From: Phycisphaerae bacterium
GTDB lineage: Bacteria; Planctomycetota; Phycisphaerae; JAAYCJ01
Length of the DNA stretch: 36,045 nucleotides
NCBI GenBank assembly: GCA_012729815.1
Contig: JAAYCJ010000047.1
Coordinates: 1 to 36,045 of the forward strand
Direction: 5' to 3'
Part shown: positions 14,970 to 24,051 of the stretch, piece by piece
Position numbering within the stretch: the stretch's first letter is position 1
Layout: each line of letters begins with the position of its first letter
Translations under genes and position numbers: made by a program
Notes under the pieces: generated by a model
Databases searched by the model: none
What the model was told of the DNA's origin: nothing
Seen by the model: only the letters and a program-made list of their open reading frames with translations

Positions 14970-17003
14970 TCAGCGACCGGACAGGATCAGCCAGTCATTG
15001 CCGACCATTTCCGTCGTCACAGCCATTCGGCGTGGATCGGTAAATCTGACGCTGACGGGGCAGTCGCGGCCGTGGAGGGCCTGGGACCAGTCCAGGGAGG
15101 TCCACCCCTGGGGTACGAGCAGTTCGATGCGGTCGTAGACTTCGAACATGGCGTTGGCCAGGAAGATGGTTTTGACGTCGGCTGAGGAGCGAGCGGAGAT
15201 GTAGACCCACGGTGCTTCGACCAGACGGGGCAGGTTGGCGGCTGCCCCAAGTTCTTCGAGCCATTGGTCAAGCCAGAGCTTTCGGAATCGCGTGTAGAGG
15301 CGGATCGGCGGTGGCAGGGGGGTGGGCAGGACGATGCCTTTGCCGCCGCGGTCATTGGCGTAGGCGTAGCTGCCCGTACCGAGCGGCTGGAGGTCGGCGT
15401 CCAGGACACGGGTCTTGGGTTGGGCGGATGGGGCGGTCTGATAGAGGGCGATCCGGTAATCGGGATCCTCGTCGATCGCGTTGATGCTGGCGCGCTGCGG
15501 GACCCTGTCCGGCGGGACTTCGAGGGCTTCTTCAAGGATGAAGGGGCGCTCGTGGTGGCCCAGACGGGTGAGGGCTTCCAGACCGATCAGTCGGCCGAGG
15601 CCGCGCCGGTGGATAATCTCAGCGGCGATCGCATCGAGGAGGACGGTGTTGTGGGAAAGCAGGTTCTCGAGGGTGTCCTGGGCGAAGGTCCAGACGGAGG
15701 GTCCGGCCAGCGCGCAGAGGCGGTCAGGGCCGATGCGGTCACAGCGGGTTTGGACCGTGCAAGGATAACCGCAGGCCTGGAGATAGGTGAACCATCCGTA
15801 GTGAATGGTTGGGATGTGGAATGGGTTGGGCGAGCCGGAACCCGGAGCGGCTGAGGCGGTTCCCAGCGGTTGGAGGCAGAGGACACCGAGCGGTTGAGTG
15901 TCGCGGACCTGTTCCCGGAGAGTCAGGAGCTTGTCCTTCTGCGCGGCAAGCATGGGAGCGACCGTCGGTTCACTGACCGGTCCGCTGCCCAGGAAATCGA
16001 GCACGTCGAGGGTCAGGCCGTCGCAGCCGCCTTCGATGGCGAAGGCCATCTGCATGGCGGTCTGCTGCGAGGACTTGGTGAAGCGGGACGTGGGGGCGTT
16101 TTCGAGTTCGAAGAAGGTTTTGGTCCCTCTGGGCAGGGCGTTGAGGGTGGCTGAAAGGTTGCCAGCGGGGTCGATGATCCCGTTGCGGCTGGCTTCGGCG
16201 TATCCGGCGGCGTGGGGGCGGACCGGAACCCGTTGCGGACCGCCGAGGGTTTCGATGAGAGTGGCCCAGTCGCGGCCTTCGACGTCGTGGCAGGCCATGT
16301 GGCTGGTCATGAGGCCGAGCGTGATCCGCGGGTCGATGGCGTCCATGGCCTGACGAAGCTGACGGGCGATGTCGATCTGGGTTCGGCTCATCAGTCGCTG
16401 CCAGATGAGGCGGTCGCCGTGGACCTTGTCGGCGGCGTTGAGGTTGGCCAGCAGTTCCTGGCGGCTGGCCGCCTCGGCGCCGCAGCGGCGGAGTTCGCGG
16501 ATGTGCTCGTCGCAGAAGCACCCGCCCCAGGCCCCGTAGCCGTGGTTGTGGAAGCGGAAGTCATCCTCGATCCAGAGGGTTCGAAAACCGGCTCCGGCGA
16601 AATCGGTGAAGGCGTTGACGAAGAGCCTCTGCCACTGCGGGCAGAGCGGGCAGGCGACGGAGAGGCAGGTCTGGCCGGTGTCGAGGACCATGCGGCGATA
16701 GTGGAGATCCAGACTGCGGCGGCCGCGGTCGATGTGCAGGAGGGTGTGCCAGGGGTTGATGCTGGCGGCCAGGCCGGCCTGCTCGACGATGGCTTTGGCC
16801 TCGGCGGCGAAGTCGAGCCAGGGGCGGTAGTCGCTCTGGCGCCACTGGCCGCGGTTGTACTCCTCGGGCAGGAGGAAGAACATGACTTCGTCAATTTTGG
16901 CGTCGCGGCAGAACTGCTGGAGGCGGTGCAGACGCTGCGGTCTGACCTCGACGGGCTCTGGCGGCAGTGAATAGCGGATGATGTAGAGATTCGGCCGGTT
17001 CAT
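14970..17003 (-). CDS. Uncharacterised protein, probable TIM-barrel glycosidase-like fold
   Basis: A 677-residue protein without signal peptide, so probably cytoplasmic. It opens with a beta strand and helix (PNLYIIRYSLPPEPVEVRPQ). Strand-end acidic motifs suggest a glycosidase TIM barrel: RTLWIEDDFRFHNHG around residue 150, ITLGLMTSHMACHD around 230, and TKTFFELENAPTSRF around 300. CFCDEHIREL resembles a pattern seen after the acid/base region in GH42/GH10-like proteins. A middle alpha/beta region (residues about 390-520) could be a glutamine-amidotransferase-like domain as in GH42, and the C-terminal 150 residues look beta-rich. ATG 17003 with GAGGA upstream is chosen over the frame start at 17099. 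I cannot name the family or substrate. It is divergent from the cytidylate-kinase-like gene. Confidence 0.6.
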   Translation of the reverse strand: MNRPNLYIIRYSLPPEPVEVRPQRLHRLQQFCRDAKIDEVMFFLLPEEYNRGQWRQSDYRPWLDFAAEAKAIVEQAGLAASINPWHTLLHIDRGRRSLDLHYRRMVLDTGQTCLSVACPLCPQWQRLFVNAFTDFAGAGFRTLWIEDDFRFHNHGYGAWGGCFCDEHIRELRRCGAEAASRQELLANLNAADKVHGDRLIWQRLMSRTQIDIARQLRQAMDAIDPRITLGLMTSHMACHDVEGRDWATLIETLGGPQRVPVRPHAAGYAEASRNGIIDPAGNLSATLNALPRGTKTFFELENAPTSRFTKSSQQTAMQMAFAIEGGCDGLTLDVLDFLGSGPVSEPTVAPMLAAQKDKLLTLREQVRDTQPLGVLCLQPLGTASAAPGSGSPNPFHIPTIHYGWFTYLQACGYPCTVQTRCDRIGPDRLCALAGPSVWTFAQDTLENLLSHNTVLLDAIAAEIIHRRGLGRLIGLEALTRLGHHERPFILEEALEVPPDRVPQRASINAIDEDPDYRIALYQTAPSAQPKTRVLDADLQPLGTGSYAYANDRGGKGIVLPTPLPPPIRLYTRFRKLWLDQWLEELGAAANLPRLVEAPWVYISARSSADVKTIFLANAMFEVYDRIELLVPQGWTSLDWSQALHGRDCPVSVRFTDPRRMAVTTEMVGNDWLILSGR

Positions 17004-17034
17004 GATTGATGGTCCTCGATCAAGATCTCCGGCC

Positions 17035-17062
17035 ATTATATCGTTTGGTCGGGCGGCGTCGA
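17035..17062 (-). promoter_or_regulatory. Promoter with perfect -10 for the unassigned large gene
   Basis: Minus-strand TATAAT (17035-17040) is preceded at 16 bases by TCGACG (17057-17062). The start near 17027 gives a leader of about 24 bases. Confidence 0.5.
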
Positions 17063-17108
17063 GGGCGAAGCGTTTCGGCTGCAGTTTTCGCTGTCGCACT
17101 GGTGTTTT

Positions 17109-17137
17109 TTTACTTACAATAACAATAGGCCTAGAAT
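17109..17137 (+). promoter_or_regulatory. Sigma70-like promoter for the cytidylate-kinase-like gene
   Basis: TTTACT (17109-17114) and TAGAAT (17132-17137) are 17 bases apart in a locally AT-rich stretch. The transcript would have a leader of about 100 bases before ATG 17245. Confidence 0.5.
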
Positions 17138-17244
17138 TCCTTGGGCGGGCTTGTGGCGGACCGATGCGAAGGCGGACTTATCGGACGGTGTGACGGGGAA
17201 TCATCGGACGGTTCCCGTCGTGGATCAGGATAAGGAGTATCGGC

Positions 17245-17976
17245 ATGAATACGAGCGGCACCGGTATATCGGCCCTGGTCGAGCGCCAGATGCGGGCGTG
17301 GGAACTGGCCCGCGAACGCTCGCGGAAGGAAGGGGAGGCGCCCTGCGCCAAACCGGTGAAGTTCTACATCGCGATCTCACGCGAGTGCGGCGCCTCCGAC
17401 GACGCGATTGTGCCTCTGGTGGTCGAACGGACGGGATTCCAGAAGTTCGACAAGGAGATTCTCAACTACATGGCCGGCGAGGACGACATCCGGCACAAGC
17501 TGTACGAGACGCTGGACGACCGGACGGTCGGATGGATCGAGGACGTGGCCAGTTCACTGACGTTTGGGCCGGCGGTGGGACAGGTGGAGTACTTCAAGCG
17601 GTTGTCGCGAGCCCTGCTGGCGATTTGCCACAACACGCACGCGATCATCCTGGGTCGCGGGGCGAACTTCGTTTTGCCGCGGGCGTGCGGGTTGGCGGTG
17701 CGTCTGGTGGCGCCGGAGGACTACCGGCTGGAGCGTTACGCGAAGGCGACCGGATTGGACGCCAAGGAGGCCAAGCGGGAGATGCGGAAGGTGGACGCCA
17801 GCCGCAGCCAGTTCATCGAGACGCACTTCGGCAAGTACGCCTACGACCCGCGGCGGTACGACCTGGTGGTCAATGTGGCGCAGTTCGGCGTCGTCGAGGC
17901 GGCGGACCTAATCGTCCACGCCGCGCGGGCCAAGGCCGGCGAGGAATTGAGGCTGCCGGTGGAGTCGAGCACCTGA
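17245..17976 (+). CDS. Cytidylate kinase-like family protein (Cytidylate_kin2), degenerate P-loop
   Basis: A 243-residue protein of the Cytidylate_kin2 type. The family frame is seen in FYIAISRECG (residues 40-49), FDKEILNYMA (68-76), HAIILGRGANFVLP (about 132-145) and the later LVAPEDYRLERYAK. Typical members have a glycine-rich SREYGSGG loop for ATP; here the equivalent reads SRECGASDD, missing the two glycines that hold the phosphate. About 38 extra residues precede the first strand. ATG 17245 has AAGGAG 7 bases upstream. Ten bases downstream is a membrane-anchored protein, then mutS2. Fold assignment is good, but nucleotide kinase activity is doubtful and CMP as the substrate is not implied. 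Confidence 0.78.
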   Translation: MNTSGTGISALVERQMRAWELARERSRKEGEAPCAKPVKFYIAISRECGASDDAIVPLVVERTGFQKFDKEILNYMAGEDDIRHKLYETLDDRTVGWIEDVASSLTFGPAVGQVEYFKRLSRALLAICHNTHAIILGRGANFVLPRACGLAVRLVAPEDYRLERYAKATGLDAKEAKREMRKVDASRSQFIETHFGKYAYDPRRYDLVVNVAQFGVVEAADLIVHAARAKAGEELRLPVESST

Positions 17977-17986
17977 GAGGAATGGC

Positions 17987-18406
17987 ATGGGACGAGCAAG
18001 CAATCGGCGGAAGCTGAGCTACAAGCCGGTGATCATCGTGGCCGCGGTGGCGTTTCCGGTGTTGGCGTTGATGGCGTGGGCGTTGTGGCCGAGGCCGGAG
18101 GAGAAACTGGTTTTCGAGAAGGGGCCGGATTTTGCGGCGGTGCTCAGCGAGCACGGGACGTTTCACGTCGGGTGGGCGACGAACGCGGAGTCTCACTCCA
18201 TGCTGTTCTACCGTTTCGAGCCGGGTCAATCGTACCGGACGATCGCTTCGGGGCCGGCGCGGGAGCACCGGGTGGCGGTGCCGGGTCGGGCGGGCCAGCA
18301 GGTGGAGTTCCACGTCGAGGCTTCAGGGTTGAGGCAGACGATTGATTCCGACGTATACCGGGTGACGCTTGAGGTCCCACCCGCCAGTCAGGCCGCCGGG
18401 CCGTAG
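17987..18406 (+). CDS. Small membrane-anchored protein with beta-sandwich-like domain
   Basis: A 139-residue protein. A basic N-terminus (GRASNRRKLSYK) is followed by one hydrophobic segment (residues about 14-34, PVIIVAAVAFPVLALMAWAL), then about 100 residues outside the cytoplasm. The latter part has alternating strands (FHVGWATNAESHSMLFYRF, EHRVAVPG, VEFHVEASG, DVYRVTLEVPP), which suggests an Fn3 or purple-acid-phosphatase N-terminal-like sandwich. GAGAGG lies 6 bases before the ATG. It sits between the kinase-like gene (10-base gap) and mutS2 (8-base gap), so all three are likely one operon, with no evident functional link. I do not recognise a named family. Confidence 0.65.
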   Translation: MGRASNRRKLSYKPVIIVAAVAFPVLALMAWALWPRPEEKLVFEKGPDFAAVLSEHGTFHVGWATNAESHSMLFYRFEPGQSYRTIASGPAREHRVAVPGRAGQQVEFHVEASGLRQTIDSDVYRVTLEVPPASQAAGP

Positions 18407-18414
18407 CAGGATTC

Positions 18415-20328
<1,914 letters not shown>

Positions 20329-20355
20329 TCGGCGCATGGCTGGTCCGCAGAATTG

Positions 20356-21294
20356 ATGGGACGCATGGCTGACGATCTTAAGGAGACAATCCGGCAGGCG
20401 GCGTTTGAATTGGGGTTCGATCTGGCGGGTATTTCGGCGCCGAGAGTCGAGTCGCGGTATCGCGAGGCGTATCTGGACTGGATCGAGCGGGGGCGGCAGG
20501 GCGGGATGGGCTACATGGCGCAGAATCTCGATAAGCGGCTCGATCCGGGCCGGCTCGTGGCTGGGGTTCGGTCGGTGCTTTGTCTGGGAAGCAGCTACCA
20601 TCAGGAGGCGGCGACCCCGGATGGCGGCGGGCGGGTGGCGATGTATGCGTGGGGAAGGGACTATCATCGAGTGCTCAAGGACCGGTTGCGGCGGTTGGCC
20701 GTGCGGCTGAGCGGGATGGCGGGGCGGGAGGTGCGGTATCGGGCGTTTGTCGATAGTGCGCCGGTGCTGGAGAAGGCGTTGGCGGAGCAGGCGGGACTAG
20801 GATGGATCGGGTCGAACGGGTGCCTGATCAACCGGCGGCTCGGTTCGTTCTTCTTTCTGGCTGAGTTGTTTGCTGACCTGGAACTGCCGGTTGACCAGCC
20901 GGCGAAAAACCACTGCGGTGCGTGCCGCAGATGTGTGGATGCGTGTCCGACCGGGGCGATTGTCGCGCCGGGCGTGGTGGATGCGCGGCGGTGCATTTCG
21001 TATTTGACGATCGAGCATCGGGATCGGATCGATCCGACGCTGGCTGGGAAGGTCGGGCCCTGGATCTTCGGCTGTGATGCGTGTCAGGCGGTCTGTCCCT
21101 TCAACCGCTTCGCCAAGCCAACCCGAATTGACGAGTTTCGGCAGCACCGCTTGGGTCCGCGGATTGATCCGGCGGAGGCGGCGCGATGGACGGACGAGCA
21201 GTATGAAGCCCGCACCGCCGGTTCCGCCGGTGCTCGCGCGACGCTGGAGATGTGGCGGCGCAATGCCGGTCTTGTCGCCGGGCCGGGCGATTGA
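20356..21294 (+). CDS. queG: Epoxyqueuosine reductase QueG
   Basis: Catalyses the last step of queuosine synthesis in tRNA, reducing epoxyqueuosine with cobalamin and two [4Fe-4S] clusters. The protein is about 312 residues, shorter than E. coli QueG because C-terminal HEAT-like repeats are absent. The N-terminal cobalamin-binding part has LGFDLAGISAP, SYHQE and MYAWGRDYHRVLK; the catalytic-type Asp lies in RAFVDSAPVLEKALAEQAGLGWIG. Cluster ligands are CGACRRCVDACPTGAI and CDACQAVCPFN. The start is uncertain: ATG 20356 and ATG 20365 are both possible, neither with a good ribosome binding site. It lies 27 bases behind mutS2. Cobalamin dependence fits the corrinoid-type methyltransferase elsewhere in the window. 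Confidence 0.92.
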   Translation: MGRMADDLKETIRQAAFELGFDLAGISAPRVESRYREAYLDWIERGRQGGMGYMAQNLDKRLDPGRLVAGVRSVLCLGSSYHQEAATPDGGGRVAMYAWGRDYHRVLKDRLRRLAVRLSGMAGREVRYRAFVDSAPVLEKALAEQAGLGWIGSNGCLINRRLGSFFFLAELFADLELPVDQPAKNHCGACRRCVDACPTGAIVAPGVVDARRCISYLTIEHRDRIDPTLAGKVGPWIFGCDACQAVCPFNRFAKPTRIDEFRQHRLGPRIDPAEAARWTDEQYEARTAGSAGARATLEMWRRNAGLVAGPGD

Positions 21295-21319
21295 CGTTCC
21301 TGACAGGCTCTGATAGCAT
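21291..21319 (+). promoter_or_regulatory. Sigma70-like promoter for the ceramidase-like gene
   Basis: TTGACG (21291-21296) and TAGCAT (21314-21319) are 17 bases apart; the -35 box overlaps the queG stop codon. The leader carries a GC-rich inverted repeat (TCGCGC/GCGCGA, about 21331-21352). Confidence 0.45.
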
Positions 21320-21376
21320 GCCCGCGGTTGATCGCGCGTCTTGTTTGCGCGAGCACGGATTGGACGGAGCATGGTC

Positions 21377-22633
21377 ATGAGGGTTGGTGCGGCGGTCGTT
21401 GATATCACTCCGGAAGTCGGCTGCGAGCTGTCGGGGTATGTGGCGCGGGTTCAGCCGTCGGTGGGCGTGCACAGCCGGCTGTTCCTTCGGGCGCTGCGTA
21501 TTGACGACGGGACGACGCGGTTGCTGTGGCTTCACGGCGATCTGGTGGGTTTGGACGCGGAACTGGCGGCGGCGATCAAGGCGCGGGTCGGAGCGGTGGT
21601 GAATCTGCCGCCGGAGCACATCGTGGTGTCGGCGACGCACACGCATGCGGGCCCGTGCACGATCAAACTCATCAACTGCGGCGACTACGATGAGGCGTAC
21701 GCCGAGCGGCTTTGCCGGTGGTGCGTGGAGGCCGGCCGGCGGGCGATGGAAAAGCCGGTGGACGTCGAGATGCGGTTCGCGCAGGTCCGGTGCGATCTGG
21801 CGGTGGATCGGCGCCAGCAGGCGTCGGCCCATACAGACCCGGTTCTGGGCGTTCTGGCGTTCTGCCGTCCGGACGGCGGCTGTGTCGCGGTGGTGGCGAA
21901 CTATGCGATGCACAACGTCGCGCTGGGACCGGAGAACCGGCATATCAGCGGCGATGTGGCTGGACAGGCGGTGGCCAGGCTTCAAGAGCGGCTGGCGGGA
22001 CGGCCGGTGGTGCTGTTTACCAACGGGGCGTGCGGGAACCTGAATCCGCCGAGTCGTGCGGATTTCGAGCAGGCGGAACGGTGGGGCGATCAGTTGGCTC
22101 AGACGGTTGCGGAGGCACTTGACCGCAGTGAACGGACGTCAGATCAGCGTCTGCGGGTCGCTTCTGATGTTGTGGATGTTCCGCTGGACGCGATGGACGC
22201 CTCGGCGATCGAGGCGGTGGTTGACCGGCTGGAGCGTGGCTGTTGCGGGCAGACCGGGTACGTGGCGGACCGGATTCGCGAGGCGGGGCGGATCTGGCGG
22301 CGGCGGATGCTGGAGCGGATCGAGTCGGGCAAGTTGCCGACGTCCGCGCGGATGCCTCTGACGGTGGTGTCGTTGGGCGGGACGGTTTGGCCATGCCTGC
22401 CGGCGGAGGTTTTTTCGATCATGACAGCTCAGCTTCGGGAGGCGTGCGCACGACCGTTGCAGTTGGTGGGTTTTGCCAACGGGGATATCGGGTATCTGCC
22501 GACGCGGCAGGCGTACAAGGAGGGCGGATACGAGACGGAGTCGGCGTTTGTATTCTACGATTCGTTTCGGCCGGCGGTGGGGGCGTTTGAGGATGTGCGG
22601 GATCGGATCGTAAGGTTGATCGGGTCGGTGTAG
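21377..22633 (+). CDS. Neutral/alkaline ceramidase N-terminal-domain-like protein
   Basis: A 418-residue protein of the neutral/alkaline non-lysosomal ceramidase-like family. It opens with MRVGAAVVDITPEVGCELSG, the family's usual start. Zinc-site-like histidines are seen in SATHTHAGPC and NYAMHNVAL, and FTNGACGNLNPPS corresponds to the family's GNxGDVSPN region. True ceramidases are secreted and carry a further C-terminal domain; this protein has no signal peptide and ends after the first domain. Many Planctomycetes carry such truncated paralogues with unknown substrates, so hydrolysis of an amide-linked lipid is unproven. ATG 21377 has GGAG 7 bases upstream, better than ATG 21371 or the longer frame from 21341. 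It has its own promoter. Confidence 0.8.
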   Translation: MRVGAAVVDITPEVGCELSGYVARVQPSVGVHSRLFLRALRIDDGTTRLLWLHGDLVGLDAELAAAIKARVGAVVNLPPEHIVVSATHTHAGPCTIKLINCGDYDEAYAERLCRWCVEAGRRAMEKPVDVEMRFAQVRCDLAVDRRQQASAHTDPVLGVLAFCRPDGGCVAVVANYAMHNVALGPENRHISGDVAGQAVARLQERLAGRPVVLFTNGACGNLNPPSRADFEQAERWGDQLAQTVAEALDRSERTSDQRLRVASDVVDVPLDAMDASAIEAVVDRLERGCCGQTGYVADRIREAGRIWRRRMLERIESGKLPTSARMPLTVVSLGGTVWPCLPAEVFSIMTAQLREACARPLQLVGFANGDIGYLPTRQAYKEGGYETESAFVFYDSFRPAVGAFEDVRDRIVRLIGSV

Positions 22634-22657
22634 CGGAGCATCGCGGAGGCGTCGCGG

Positions 22658-23911
22658 TTATCCGGTGTAGCAGACGCCGGCGACGGCGCCGGTCATCATG
22701 GAGGCGATGGTGCCGGCCAGGAGAGCCCGCCAGGCGACTTTGGCCAGGTCTTTTCTGCGTTCGGGCACGAGGGCGGCGGTGCCCCCGATATAGATTGCGA
22801 CGGAGGCGACGTGGGCGAAGCCGCAAAGGGCGTAGACGGAGATGAGGGCGGCGCGCGGACCGATCAGGCCGTCGCGGGTCCAGGCCGCCAGGCGGTTGTA
22901 GCTGACGACCTCGGTGGCGATGGTGCGGGTGCCGAGCAGCTCGGCGACCTTGTCGGCGTCGTCCCAGGGAACGCCCATCATCAGGGCGAAAGGGCGGAAC
23001 GCGTAGCCGAGCAGCGTCTCCAATTGCACATTGGCCAGCCAGCCGAGCAGAGAATTGGCCACCGCGAGCAGGCCGAGGAACGCGATGAGCAGGGCGACGA
23101 TGCCGACGATCAGGCGGACGCCGTCCATGGCCCCGTTGATGACGGCGTCGGTGGCGCTGCTGTGACCGGCGGTGTGGACGGGCGGAACGTGGCCCATGGT
23201 CTCGGGTCGGCCGTCTTCGGGCCAGACCAGTTTGGCGGCGACGAGTGCGGCAGGGGCGCCGAGGACGGAGGCGGCCATGAGGTGGCCGGCGGCGTCTTCG
23301 ACCACGCCGGTCAGGTAGGCCACGTAGAGGGCCAGGATGTTGGTGGCCACGGTAGAGAGGCCGGCGGTCATCAGGGCATGGAGCTCCGAGTCGGTCATCT
23401 TCAGAAGGTAGGGTCGGATAGCGGTCGCCGATTCGACGCCGGTGAAGATCTGGCCGGCGGTGTACAAGGCCTCGGCCCCGGAGACCCGCATGGTCCTGGC
23501 GAAGACCCAGGCGAACGCGCGGACCACAGCGGGCAGGATCCGCAGGTAGTAGAGCAGGGCCATGAAGGCGGAGAAAAAGATGATGACGGGAAAGCCCTGG
23601 AAAATCAGGAAGAAGCCCAACGACCGCCGATCCGGCGGGCTGATCGCCAGGTTGCCGAAGACGAACTCGACGCCTTCATTGCCCAGGGCGATCAGGCGGA
23701 CGATGGTTTGACCGGCGGCCCAGAGGGCGTCGCGACCGACCGGTGACTGGAAGACGAACAGGCCGAACGCCAGTTGCAGGACGGTGGCCCAGACGATCAG
23801 CCGCCAGTTGACGTTGCGCCGGTTGCGCGAGACCGCCCACGCGGTCGCCATCAGTCCGAAGAGCCCAGCCAGACTTACCAGGTTGTAGATCGTCACGTTC
23901 GTCTCCGCCAT
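22658..23911 (-). CDS. CNT-family nucleoside transporter (NupC-like)
   Basis: A concentrative nucleoside transporter of about 417 residues that imports nucleosides with a cation gradient across the inner membrane. Around ten hydrophobic segments are present. Family motifs include GQIFTGVESATAIRPYL (substrate/ion site with the conserved Glu), LTAGLSTVATNILALYVAYL-like core helices, and YALCGFAHVASVAIYIGG near the end. The start ATG 23911 is chosen because the residues before it in the longer frame (from 23965) look unrelated, though its ribosome binding site is weak. A promoter with a consensus -35 lies just upstream, divergent from the GH42 gene. The gene is convergent with the ceramidase-like gene (24-base gap). 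Confidence 0.88.
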   Translation of the reverse strand: MAETNVTIYNLVSLAGLFGLMATAWAVSRNRRNVNWRLIVWATVLQLAFGLFVFQSPVGRDALWAAGQTIVRLIALGNEGVEFVFGNLAISPPDRRSLGFFLIFQGFPVIIFFSAFMALLYYLRILPAVVRAFAWVFARTMRVSGAEALYTAGQIFTGVESATAIRPYLLKMTDSELHALMTAGLSTVATNILALYVAYLTGVVEDAAGHLMAASVLGAPAALVAAKLVWPEDGRPETMGHVPPVHTAGHSSATDAVINGAMDGVRLIVGIVALLIAFLGLLAVANSLLGWLANVQLETLLGYAFRPFALMMGVPWDDADKVAELLGTRTIATEVVSYNRLAAWTRDGLIGPRAALISVYALCGFAHVASVAIYIGGTAALVPERRKDLAKVAWRALLAGTIASMMTGAVAGVCYTG

Positions 23912-23936
23912 TCGCCGTTTTGCCGCTTGCCCTGCC

Positions 23937-23965
23937 AGTATCCAGCGGGTGGTTGCGGGTGTCAA
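23937..23965 (-). promoter_or_regulatory. Promoter for the nucleoside transporter
   Basis: Minus-strand TTGACA (23960-23965) and GATACT (23937-23942) are separated by 17 bases. The start near 23930 gives a leader of only about 20 bases. Confidence 0.45.
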
Positions 23966-23981
23966 GGATTGCGGTCGCGGC

Positions 23982-24010
23982 TTGACTATCAGGCGATGCC
24001 GCCGTAATGT
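23982..24010 (+). promoter_or_regulatory. Promoter for the GH42 gene
   Basis: TTGACT (23982-23987) and TAATGT (24005-24010) are 17 bases apart. It is divergent from, and does not overlap, the transporter promoter. Confidence 0.5.
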
Positions 24011-24051
24011 GAGCGGCGGTTGCGGCGCCGGAGCTTTTTCCGAGGGTCATC

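Noticed and set aside
14826-15185. Plus-strand frame of 119 codons
   Set aside because: Its second half is antisense to the end of the large minus-strand gene and the first half spans hairpins; no ribosome binding site is seen.
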